This document shows, piece after piece, positions 1-5,097 of a stretch of DNA of 5,250 nt. Made by a program: the position numbers and the translations under genes. How positions within the stretch are numbered: the first letter of the stretch is position 1; the number at the start of each line of letters is the position of its first letter. The notes below the pieces were generated by a model. That model did no database searches. It was not told the DNA's origin and worked only from the letters and a program-made list of their open reading frames with translations. Origin of the DNA: Methanoregulaceae archaeon (GTDB lineage: Archaea; Halobacteriota; Methanomicrobia; Methanomicrobiales; Methanospirillaceae). The stretch covers positions 1 through 5,250 of the forward strand of contig JALOPT010000129.1 of NCBI GenBank assembly GCA_025453715.1. The letters run 5' to 3'.

Positions 1-758
1 CCGATGATCCGCTTCTGGATCTCGTGGTGGAGGAAATTCCCTGCCTCAAATTCTTCTTTGGTCGGGCTTGGTCCCCCTATCAGGACCCCCTTGAACCTCT
101 CGAAGAAGTCTTTTTCTGCGAGGAAGATCGCGCTCGAGCGCTCCCCTATCTTGGTATAAAATTCGTTAATTGCGATCTCCCTGAGCCTGCCAAACCGTGC
201 GGCGGACTGGCCACCTTTCCGCTGTTTTCCGGGAACGGTGGATGTAACTCCACCTATCGGTTCAATATGGTTCCCGCGGAGAAAGCCCCAGTATGCTTCC
301 CTCCGGTCGAGGACCAGGAGGCCGTACACGCTCTTTTCTTCGAGCATCTGTTTGAGCGGCTCGAGCTCGAACTGGGAGCTGCACCGGTACATATAGAGAT
401 TGAGCGGCTCCGGGGGTTCGATAATCGTGCACTCCAGGTCGGTCCTGTCCCCGCCGAGCAGGATGGTACCACAGAGGACTGCGAGGCCGTTCGCCGGCGG
501 TCGTTTATAGTATTTCAGGCGGGATAGGATTGAAGAGATGGCACTCTGGACATTCGTTTTTGTCTGCTTGCTCTTGATGTTCGCACACTGGCCGAACTCG
601 TCCTTTAGCTGGTTGGTCACATCGAAGATCTGTTTGTCGGGGGGGATGTATATTGTAATAAGTTCTGTCCCGCTCCCCTGCTTTGATTCGAGCTTCTCTA
701 GAGTCTTTTTAAATTCGTAGCGGCGCCGCGCCTCGTCCATCTCATCTACTTCAGCCAT
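1..758 (-). CDS. prf1: Peptide chain release factor aRF1, N-terminal and middle domains (3' end beyond window)
   Basis: Archaeal class I release factor, which reads all three stop codons in the ribosomal A site and triggers release of the finished protein. About 252 residues are visible, against roughly 410-420 for the family, and the C-terminal domain lies off the left edge. The decoding domain shows the NIKS motif at residues 60-63 (context GQCANIKSKQT) and the YxCxxxF motif at 124-130 (YRCSSQF). The middle domain carries the catalytic GGQ loop at 182-184 (KGGQSAARF), which contacts the peptidyl-transferase centre. The start is the ATG at 758, with a GGGAG ribosome-binding site 7 nt upstream. 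An ATG six codons further in is less likely because the first one has the better site. The gene lies 41 nt downstream of the lipoprotein hydrolase on the same strand, so it may be the last or a late gene of the que operon. The residues before NIKS (Cys-Ala) differ from the eukaryotic TAS-NIKS wording. The identification is secure. Confidence 0.96.
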   Translation of the reverse strand, partial: MAEVDEMDEARRRYEFKKTLEKLESKQGSGTELITIYIPPDKQIFDVTNQLKDEFGQCANIKSKQTKTNVQSAISSILSRLKYYKRPPANGLAVLCGTILLGGDRTDLECTIIEPPEPLNLYMYRCSSQFELEPLKQMLEEKSVYGLLVLDRREAYWGFLRGNHIEPIGGVTSTVPGKQRKGGQSAARFGRLREIAINEFYTKIGERSSAIFLAEKDFFERFKGVLIGGPSPTKEEFEAGNFLHHEIQKRII

Positions 759-765
759 ACAGGAA

Positions 766-779
766 CTCCCGGTACCGGG
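766..779 (-). promoter_or_regulatory. prf1 ribosome-binding site overlapping a 12-bp perfect palindrome
   Basis: In the 41-nt gap before prf1, GGGAG (766-770, minus strand) lies 7 nt ahead of the ATG and serves as its SD. It overlaps a perfect 12-bp palindrome, CCCGGTACCGGG, at 768-779. A TATA-like AT stretch (AAATAGATA on the minus strand, about 784-792) lies roughly 29 nt before the ATG and could give prf1 its own promoter, but it is a weak match. The SD is seen directly. Any regulatory role of the palindrome is inference, and it could be chance in GC-rich sequence. Confidence 0.5.
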
Positions 780-799
780 TCAGTATCTATTTCACGCCT

Positions 800-1687
800 T
801 CAGCCATAAATTTGAGTATACTCCGCTATCAGTACCTGGTCTACCTCACCATTGACACCGTGGGTCCCGTTGAATGAGAAAAACTTCTTTGGCTCCTTTG
901 CCAGTTTGTAAAGTTTCCTCCCGTCGTCAAAAGGAATTATCGTGTCGTCCGGTGCATGGAACAATGTGACAGGTCTCGGGGAAATTGAACCGATGTAGAT
1001 ATCCGGGTCGACAGAGAGCAGGAATTTTTTTACATCTTCCCTGAACTGCGGATTATCCCCTGCCCTGCCAAACCCTGATGTTGAGATCCCCACGTACCCT
1101 GCAAAACCAGGGTCGGTTGCGGTGGCGACTGCCGCATACCTGCCCCCGTTACTTTCTCCTGATGCATAGACCGGTACAGCATACCTCGATGTGAGATACT
1201 GCCGGGCATTGATCATATCGCATACCGTGTCATAGTATTCAGGGAACTCCCCCTTCTGATAGAGGGCAAAATCCTTCTCGAAATCCAGCGGATAACCAGG
1301 TGTTTCTCCCCCGTTTCCCCTGATATCCAGCACGAGGTAGGCATACCCGTTTTGTGCATAGGAAACCGCCCGCCCTTCATGTCCCTCTTTTTTATTCCCT
1401 GCTCCTGGTGCATGAACAAACGCGGCCTTCGGGTTGGCTGGCGATGCAAGCAGGCCGTACAAATCCCTGTGGGGTGTATGGAAGACCAGCCTGCTTACTG
1501 TTACATTCCCCTCTGTTTTCAGTATGTTCTCCGTGACCTGGACTGGTGGACAACGGACTGACAATGCACCGGAAGAGTTGACTGAAAATGTCCGTTCCAC
1601 TGGGTGCGTACCAGTGCACCCGGCCATCAGCACGGCTATAATGATAATAAGTCCGATCCATGGTATCCAGCCATATCGATTCAACAC
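800..1687 (-). CDS. Predicted lipoprotein, alpha/beta hydrolase (dienelactone hydrolase/esterase-like)
   Basis: A 295-residue protein that starts with a lipoprotein signal: Arg4, a hydrophobic segment at about 8-21, then the lipobox LMAGC with Cys24 as the likely lipidated residue. It should therefore be anchored on the outer face of the cell membrane. The rest is an alpha/beta hydrolase. It has HAPG at 92-95 (oxyanion-hole region) and the nucleophile elbow GESNGG with Ser179. HAPDDTIIP provides the likely acid Asp248, and GTHG the likely catalytic His276, so the triad appears complete. The substrate is unknown; a carboxylic ester or an acyl/peptide bond is possible for this fold. The start is the GTG at 1687, backed by AGGAGG 6 nt upstream. 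A TTG one codon later would also fit. The start overlaps the stop of the Nudix gene by 7 nt, which indicates translational coupling. An exported hydrolase is an odd companion for cytoplasmic tRNA-modification genes. The fold is well supported, the function is not. Confidence 0.85.
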   Translation of the reverse strand: MLNRYGWIPWIGLIIIIAVLMAGCTGTHPVERTFSVNSSGALSVRCPPVQVTENILKTEGNVTVSRLVFHTPHRDLYGLLASPANPKAAFVHAPGAGNKKEGHEGRAVSYAQNGYAYLVLDIRGNGGETPGYPLDFEKDFALYQKGEFPEYYDTVCDMINARQYLTSRYAVPVYASGESNGGRYAAVATATDPGFAGYVGISTSGFGRAGDNPQFREDVKKFLLSVDPDIYIGSISPRPVTLFHAPDDTIIPFDDGRKLYKLAKEPKKFFSFNGTHGVNGEVDQVLIAEYTQIYG

Positions 1688-2199
1688 CTGGTTCCTCCTG
1701 CCCCCCCGAGACAGCGATACACGATACTAATGGTCTTTGCATCTGAAATCCTGCCATCAAGACACATCTCCTTAAGTTCACCATCGGTTACAGTCACCAG
1801 TTCTATTAACTCGTCCTCGTCTTTTTCGAAGACATCTGAAGGAGAGAGGTCCCTGGCCTCAAAGAGGTAGAGTTTTTCATCTGTAAATCCGGGAGTGGTA
1901 TAGATCCAGCCTTTTGCGATCATTTCACCTGCCTGGTAGCCGGTCTCTTCGATGAGTTCCCGTTTTGCAGTCTCAACCGGGACCTCACCTGGTTCAAGTT
2001 TACCTGCAGGTGCTTCGAGGATGTAACCGCCAACGGCAAACCGGTATTGCCGGATCAGGTACCAGCACGAGTCCCCGCATTTCGGTAGAACGACCACGGC
2101 ATTCCCCGGGTGGACTATGACTCCCTCCTTTCTCCGTCCGTCAGGGAGCGTATACTCAATTTGTTCAACATGGAGGCGTTTACCGCGGAAGAGCTCCAT
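1681..2199 (-). CDS. Nudix hydrolase, ADP-ribose pyrophosphatase type
   Basis: A 172-residue cytoplasmic Nudix enzyme, a Mg-dependent hydrolase of a nucleoside diphosphate linked to another group. The Nudix box G-x5-E-x7-RE-x-x-EE-x-G is complete at residues 66-87 (Gly66, Glu72, Arg80-Glu81, Glu84-Glu85, Gly87). Just before it are QYR (51-53) and EAPAG (62-66), wording common in ADP-ribose pyrophosphatases. A proline 15 residues after the box (Pro103 in TPGFTDE) is the usual hallmark of that subgroup, so ADP-ribose, or a related NDP-sugar, cleaved to AMP and ribose 5-phosphate is the best guess. The substrate is still an inference from family rules. The ATG at 2199 lies 3 nt after the queC stop, and its SD (GGAGGAG) sits inside the queC 3' end. 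The gene is probably co-expressed with queD-queE-queC, but no established step of preQ0 synthesis needs it. Confidence 0.9.
   Translation of the reverse strand: MELFRGKRLHVEQIEYTLPDGRRKEGVIVHPGNAVVVLPKCGDSCWYLIRQYRFAVGGYILEAPAGKLEPGEVPVETAKRELIEETGYQAGEMIAKGWIYTTPGFTDEKLYLFEARDLSPSDVFEKDEDELIELVTVTDGELKEMCLDGRISDAKTISIVYRCLGGAGGTRC
1694..1699 (-). promoter_or_regulatory. Ribosome-binding site of the lipoprotein hydrolase
   Basis: AGGAGG on the minus strand lies inside the last codons of the Nudix gene, 6 nt before the GTG at 1687. It decides in favour of this GTG over the ATGs and TTG further in. Confidence 0.75.
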
Positions 2200-2202
2200 T
2201 GG

Positions 2203-2871
2203 TCACTCCTCCGCATAGGGAATGGGATCAGGGATACCTGCCGCTTTAAACGCTTCTTTTCTGAAATGGCAGGAACCACATACCCCGCATGCCTTGTCCT
2301 CACGCTGGTAACAGGACCAGGTATGCTCGTACGGGACGCCAAGCACGAGGCCACGCTCAAGGATGTCCCTCTTGGTCATCGATATAAACGGGGTCAGAAG
2401 CGTGATACGGGTGCCATCCCGGGTGCCGGTATCGACTACCTTCTGGAACGCTTCAATAAACTGCGGGCGGCAGTCAGGGTAACCGCTATAGTCCAGTGAC
2501 TGTACACCGATAAAGACCGCATCTGCGTTCCTTGATTCAGCAAAGCTTGTGGCGATGGAAAGGAGGTTCGCGTTCCTGAATGGCACGTAGGTATTCGGAA
2601 TACCCTGCCGGTTCTCATCATATTCTTCAACTTCAATTGACCGGTCAGTAAGGCTTGAGTCCCCGAACTGGGAAAGGTAACCGAGATTAACCTCGATAAA
2701 CTCTTTTGTCCCCAGTAGTGCCGCAATTGTTTTAGCCGACCGGAGCTCACGCCGCTCGGTCCTCTGGCCATAATTTACATGCAACGCGTAGATCTCATAT
2801 CCCTGGTCTTTTGCGACATAGGCGAGCGTTGTGGAGTCCATCCCGCCAGACAACAGACATATCGCTTTCAT
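2203..2871 (-). CDS. queC: 7-cyano-7-deazaguanine (preQ0) synthase QueC
   Basis: An ATP-dependent enzyme that turns 7-carboxy-7-deazaguanine and ammonia into preQ0, the last step before the base is inserted into tRNA by the archaeal transglycosylase. At 222 residues it is full length for the family. The N-terminal PP-loop SGGMDST (8-14) binds ATP. YGQR (34-37), YVPFRN (95-100) and YPDCR (131-135) are typical QueC stretches. The C-terminal zinc site is complete, with Cys187, Cys195, Cys198 and Cys201 (the CGxCxxC pattern). The ATG at 2871 shares one base with the TAA of queE (TAATG), so translation is probably coupled; only a weak GGGG lies 7 nt upstream. It sits downstream of queD and queE in pathway order. 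In archaea the product feeds archaeosine at tRNA position 15. The identification is secure. Confidence 0.97.
   Translation of the reverse strand: MKAICLLSGGMDSTTLAYVAKDQGYEIYALHVNYGQRTERRELRSAKTIAALLGTKEFIEVNLGYLSQFGDSSLTDRSIEVEEYDENRQGIPNTYVPFRNANLLSIATSFAESRNADAVFIGVQSLDYSGYPDCRPQFIEAFQKVVDTGTRDGTRITLLTPFISMTKRDILERGLVLGVPYEHTWSCYQREDKACGVCGSCHFRKEAFKAAGIPDPIPYAEE
2206..2212 (-). promoter_or_regulatory. Ribosome-binding site of the Nudix gene
   Basis: GGAGGAG on the minus strand, 6 nt before the ATG at 2199 and within the last codons of queC. It is the strongest SD in the que operon and suggests the Nudix gene is translated well in its own right. Confidence 0.75.
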
Positions 2872-3479
2872 TAACGGACCCCGATTATTTTATGGAGCTG
2901 TACCTGGAACCTTACTGGAAGATTGTTATCAAGCACATAGCAGGCAATTTCATGGTAGTCTGACCCTGCAACAGGTGAGAAAAAAATCTCCCCCCGGATT
3001 GGATGGTCCTTGATTACGTCTTCCGCGTACCGGCAGTCCTCCTGGTTGCCAACGACGAATTTCACGCTGTCCCCGGAGGTAATTTTCTTAAGGAGTCCCA
3101 GATCGCTCTGTTCACCCGATGACGGACATTTTACATCCATGCAGATGGTGGCATTATCCTGGACCGGCCCGAAATCGACTGTGCCGTTTGTTTCGATCTC
3201 GATTGTATAACCAATCCTGCTGAGGCGGGAGAGCAGGACACGAAGTTCCGGTAGCTGGAGGAGTGGCTCCCCGCCAGTGATACAGACCTCTTTGCAACCC
3301 GACTCGCCCACAACCCTTATGATTTCATCGTTGCTGTATTCCTGCCCCTCGTTGTGGGAATGTGGTGTATCGCACCAGCTGCAATTCAGGTTGCACCCTG
3401 AAAGACGGATGAATACCGTGGGTTTTCCCTGGCTTTTCCCCTCCCCCTGCAGGCTCTTAAAAATTTCAACCAGTTTCAT
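2871..3479 (-). CDS. queE: 7-carboxy-7-deazaguanine synthase QueE (radical SAM)
   Basis: A radical S-adenosylmethionine enzyme that contracts the ring of 6-carboxytetrahydropterin to 7-carboxy-7-deazaguanine. The iron-sulfur cluster ligands are Cys29, Cys33 and Cys36 in the standard CxxxCxxC pattern (CNLNCSWCDT). Other family features are SLQGEG (9-14), TGGEP (68-72, the SAM-binding region), ETNGT (96-100), DVKCPSSGE and a C-terminal QLHKIIG stretch. I chose the ATG at 3479 (202 residues) because QueE proteins usually begin with an M-K-hydrophobic-x-E-I-F stretch. A TTG at 3494 would add five residues but has no SD. The ATG also has no clear SD; it lies inside queD, overlapping it by 14 nt, so ribosomes finishing queD probably reinitiate here. 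The next gene, queC, overlaps by one base. The identification is secure, the exact start slightly less so. Confidence 0.95.
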   Translation of the reverse strand: MKLVEIFKSLQGEGKSQGKPTVFIRLSGCNLNCSWCDTPHSHNEGQEYSNDEIIRVVGESGCKEVCITGGEPLLQLPELRVLLSRLSRIGYTIEIETNGTVDFGPVQDNATICMDVKCPSSGEQSDLGLLKKITSGDSVKFVVGNQEDCRYAEDVIKDHPIRGEIFFSPVAGSDYHEIACYVLDNNLPVRFQVQLHKIIGVR

Positions 3480-3879
3480 CGGAAAGCTCTGCAAAACAGG
3501 TCGGAGATTCCCAGACCCTGATTTTAACTACAACTGCGTCGAGACCTGCGGTGTTACACTCTGCATTAATCCGCTCCCTGATGATATCAGCAAGAAGCTC
3601 GCTTGTCGGGTCTCCCCGGGTAGTAATGACGGGCTGAAACCGTTCCAGGCACATAACCATCGGGTCTTCTTCATTCAGGATCACCTGGTGATCATACTGT
3701 TCTATCGTCTCACGGATCAGATTATAGTCTACAAGGATCCCGGTGACCTTGTCGACGGAGCCCCGGACCCAGACCTCCACTTTCCATCGGTGACCATGGA
3801 GGTTCGCACATTTGCCGTTATAATGGAGCAAACGATGGCTTGCGTCGAAATACGCGTTCTTGTAAATCCGGGAAATCAT
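3466..3879 (-). CDS. queD: 6-carboxy-5,6,7,8-tetrahydropterin synthase QueD
   Basis: A zinc enzyme of the 6-pyruvoyl-tetrahydropterin synthase fold that converts 7,8-dihydroneopterin triphosphate to 6-carboxytetrahydropterin, the first committed step towards preQ0. The zinc ligands are His15, His28 and His30, and the catalytic Cys24 sits in GKCANLHGH (22-30). YDHQ (62-65), PTSE (91-94) and WESP (123-126, substrate-holding Glu124) complete the site. The active-site Cys argues for QueD rather than the folate-type PTPS-III, which has Glu there. The open frame continues upstream to 4014, but I place the start at the internal ATG 3879 (137 residues, MISRIYKNAYF). The family motif begins right there, and the 45-residue extension would cover the divergent promoter region. 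No SD precedes this ATG; a TATA-like element 27 nt upstream points to a leaderless mRNA. It is the first gene of the que operon. Confidence 0.95.
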   Translation of the reverse strand: MISRIYKNAYFDASHRLLHYNGKCANLHGHRWKVEVWVRGSVDKVTGILVDYNLIRETIEQYDHQVILNEEDPMVMCLERFQPVITTRGDPTSELLADIIRERINAECNTAGLDAVVVKIRVWESPTCFAELSDETG

Positions 3880-3902
3880 TATAAGAACTATGCGGGACGG
3901 GG

Positions 3903-3910
3903 ATATAATA
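3903..3910 (-). promoter_or_regulatory. TATA-like element of the que operon (probable leaderless mRNA)
   Basis: On the minus strand TATTATAT is centred about 27 nt before the queD ATG at 3879, the usual TATA-to-transcription-start distance in archaea. The 20 bases before the ATG contain no SD-like purine run. The simplest reading is that transcription starts at or within a few bases of the ATG. This is inferred from spacing only. Confidence 0.55.
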
Positions 3911-3963
3911 TTATTATCAATAGAGACTAACACATACAGGCAAGCGAGAGCAATTGCATAATG

Positions 3964-3993
3964 TATAAATTTGTTCCGCGCGTTTGTATATAT
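3964..3993 (+). promoter_or_regulatory. Promoter region of the rps12 operon with two TATA-like elements
   Basis: Two candidate TATA elements face rps12: TATAAATT at 3964-3971 and GTATATAT at 3986-3993. With the usual 24-27 nt spacing they predict transcription starts near 3994 and near 4016, giving leaders of about 50 or 28 nt. Both leave room for the SD at 4034-4038. I cannot choose between them from sequence alone. The second one overlaps an interrupted palindrome. Confidence 0.5.
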
Positions 3994-4009
3994 CTCAGTG
4001 AGATACATA
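3987..4009. repeat. Interrupted palindrome in the rps12 core promoter, possible operator
   Basis: TATCTCA-G-TGAGATA (3991-4005) is a perfect 7-bp inverted repeat around a single base. The arms extend outward to 3987 and 4009 with one mismatch (3990/4006), giving 10 of 11 paired positions. It overlaps the downstream TATA-like element and ends just before, or covers, the predicted transcription start. A one-base centre is unsuitable for an RNA hairpin but typical of a dimeric DNA-binding protein site. The symmetry is seen directly, the operator role is inference. Confidence 0.5.
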
Positions 4010-4033
4010 TGCATCCATAAAAACCAGATTAAC

Positions 4034-4038
4034 GAGGG
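4034..4038 (+). promoter_or_regulatory. Ribosome-binding site of rps12
   Basis: GAGGG lies 6 nt before the rps12 ATG at 4045, a standard SD. It contrasts with the absence of one ahead of the divergent queD. Confidence 0.7.
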
Positions 4039-4044
4039 TATTTA

Positions 4045-4473
4045 ATGGGACAGGGTAAATTTGCGGCGAGAAAACTCACCCGCGACTCAAAAAAGTTCAG
4101 GTGGAGTGATCCCACCTATGCACGGCGTCAGGACCAGTTGGATCTTAAATCCGACCCCTTAGAGGGAGCCCCACAGGGGCGCGGGATTGTCCTTGAGAAG
4201 ATTGGAGTTGAGGCGAAACAGCCGAACTCTGCGATCCGGAAATGTGTCCGTGTCCAGCTCATCAAGAACGGGCGCCAGGTTACTGCATTTGCAGTCGGCG
4301 ATGGTGCGATCAACTTCATCGATGAGCACGACGAAGTCGAGATAGAGGGTATTGGTGGCAGGCTCGGGCGTTCCATGGGAGATATCCCCGGGGTCCGGTA
4401 TGTGGTTACCAAGGTCAATAATGTCTGCCTCCATGAAATGGTAATTGGCAGGAAGGAGAAACCTCGCAGGTGA
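4045..4473 (+). CDS. rps12: Small ribosomal subunit protein uS12 (S12P)
   Basis: A decoding-centre protein of the 30S subunit, important for accuracy of codon reading. The 142 residues match the archaeal/eukaryotic S23e-type length and wording. MGQGKFAARKL opens the protein, KQPNSAIRKCVRVQL (58-72) forms the conserved decoding loop, and the C-terminal half contains AFAVGDGAINFIDEHDEV and GRSMGDIPGVRY. Gln59 stands where bacteria have the lysine linked to streptomycin resistance, as is usual in archaea. The ATG at 4045 has a good SD. It is the first gene of a str-type operon; the rps7 SD overlaps its stop codon. The neighbour upstream is the divergent que operon, not nusA or RNA polymerase genes. 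The identification is secure. Confidence 0.98.
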   Translation: MGQGKFAARKLTRDSKKFRWSDPTYARRQDQLDLKSDPLEGAPQGRGIVLEKIGVEAKQPNSAIRKCVRVQLIKNGRQVTAFAVGDGAINFIDEHDEVEIEGIGGRLGRSMGDIPGVRYVVTKVNNVCLHEMVIGRKEKPRR

Positions 4474-4474
4474 T
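4468..4474 (+). promoter_or_regulatory. Ribosome-binding site of rps7 spanning the rps12 stop
   Basis: AGGTGAT, a long match to the archaeal SD consensus GGAGGTGAT, includes the TGA stop of rps12 and sits 4 nt before the GTG at 4479. It supports this GTG over the earlier GTG at 4470, and it suggests coupled translation of rps12 and rps7. Confidence 0.7.
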
Positions 4475-4478
4475 TTTT

Positions 4479-5066
4479 GTGGCAGAGAACGAGAAAAAAG
4501 AGACCAAGAAACTGCTCTTTAACCAGTGGGATATGAGCGAAGTCCAGATTAATGACCCTGCCCTTGTGCGGTATATCAACCTCCATTCAATGATTGTACC
4601 CCATTCATGTGGAAAATTTACCCGCCAGGAGTTCAACAAGGCAAACATGCTGATTGTTGAGCGCCTGATCAACCGGCTCATGAAGTCGGAGAAGAACACA
4701 GGTAAAAAGACCCTTGCGATCCGGATTGTAAAGGATGCATTCAATATCATCAATAAGAAGACCAAGAAGAACCCGGTCCAGGTCCTTGTGGAAGCGGTAA
4801 CCAATACCGGTCAGAGGGAAGAGACGGTCCGGCTTAAATATGGTGGTATTAACGTCCCGAAATCAGTGGATACTGCACCTCTCCGCCGTGTCAATACATC
4901 GATGTTCTTCATATCCGAAGCGGTCTACAAGAGTTCACAGAAGAGTAAAAAATCCGCCAGTGCGGCTCTTGCTGATGAACTCATCGCTGCATCGAAGGGT
5001 GATGTAAAGACATACTCTGTGAACAAAAAGGAAGAACGTGAACGGATAGCAAAATCCGCACGTTAA
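4479..5066 (+). CDS. rps7: Small ribosomal subunit protein uS7 (S7P)
   Basis: A 16S rRNA-binding protein that starts assembly of the 30S head and lies near the E site and mRNA exit. The preferred start, GTG 4479, gives 195 residues (MAENEKKETKKLLFNQWDM), which agrees with the archaeal family. A GTG at 4470 would add three residues (197 plus start) but leaves the excellent SD inside the gene. Recognisable stretches are INDPALVRYINL, VERLINRLMKSEKNTGKK, NPVQVLVEAVTNTG and the C-terminal SKKSASAALADELIAASKGD, which carries the conserved RNA-binding positions. It follows rps12 with a 5-nt gap and precedes fusA by 31 nt. The identification is secure. Confidence 0.97.
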   Translation: MAENEKKETKKLLFNQWDMSEVQINDPALVRYINLHSMIVPHSCGKFTRQEFNKANMLIVERLINRLMKSEKNTGKKTLAIRIVKDAFNIINKKTKKNPVQVLVEAVTNTGQREETVRLKYGGINVPKSVDTAPLRRVNTSMFFISEAVYKSSQKSKKSASAALADELIAASKGDVKTYSVNKKEERERIAKSAR

Positions 5067-5079
5067 TTATTACAATCTC

Positions 5080-5091
5080 TTTTTAAAGGTG
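5080..5091 (+). promoter_or_regulatory. rps7-fusA spacer: T-run and fusA ribosome-binding site
   Basis: The 31-nt spacer holds a short T-run with the AT-rich TTTTTAAA (5080-5087) and then AGGTG (5087-5091), the SD of fusA, 6 nt before its ATG. Five T residues alone are weak for an archaeal terminator, so read-through from rps7 into fusA is likely. Confidence 0.5.
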
Positions 5092-5097
5092 TTTTTG

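Noticed and set aside
24..527. Plus-strand open frame of 167 codons
   Set aside because: It lies opposite prf1, whose minus-strand frame has the NIKS, YxCxxxF and GGQ motifs. The plus-strand product has no recognisable domain.
2110..2499. Plus-strand open frame of 129 codons
   Set aside because: It is antisense to queC and the Nudix start, where the minus-strand frame carries a complete zinc site and Nudix box.
3277..3930. Plus-strand open frame of 217 codons
   Set aside because: It covers queE and queD on the opposite strand, shows no family motifs and has no SD. It is an antisense shadow, despite being longer than the queD gene.
3950..3957. 8-bp palindrome GCAATTGC in the intergenic region
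   Set aside because: It is too short to stand out from chance in AT-rich sequence, and it has no clear position relative to either promoter.
3880..4014. 45-residue N-terminal extension of QueD with a hydrophobic stretch (possible membrane segment)
   Set aside because: QueD enzymes are soluble and begin at the MISRIYKNAYF motif. The extension reads through the AT-rich divergent promoter region and its palindrome, so it is not likely to be translated.
4415..4804. Minus-strand open frame of 129 codons over rps12/rps7
   Set aside because: It is antisense to two well-identified ribosomal protein genes and has no SD or family resemblance.
5080..5084. T-run after rps7 as a transcription terminator
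   Set aside because: It has only five T residues, no supporting structure and fusA follows at once. Co-transcription of rps7 and fusA is the usual archaeal arrangement.
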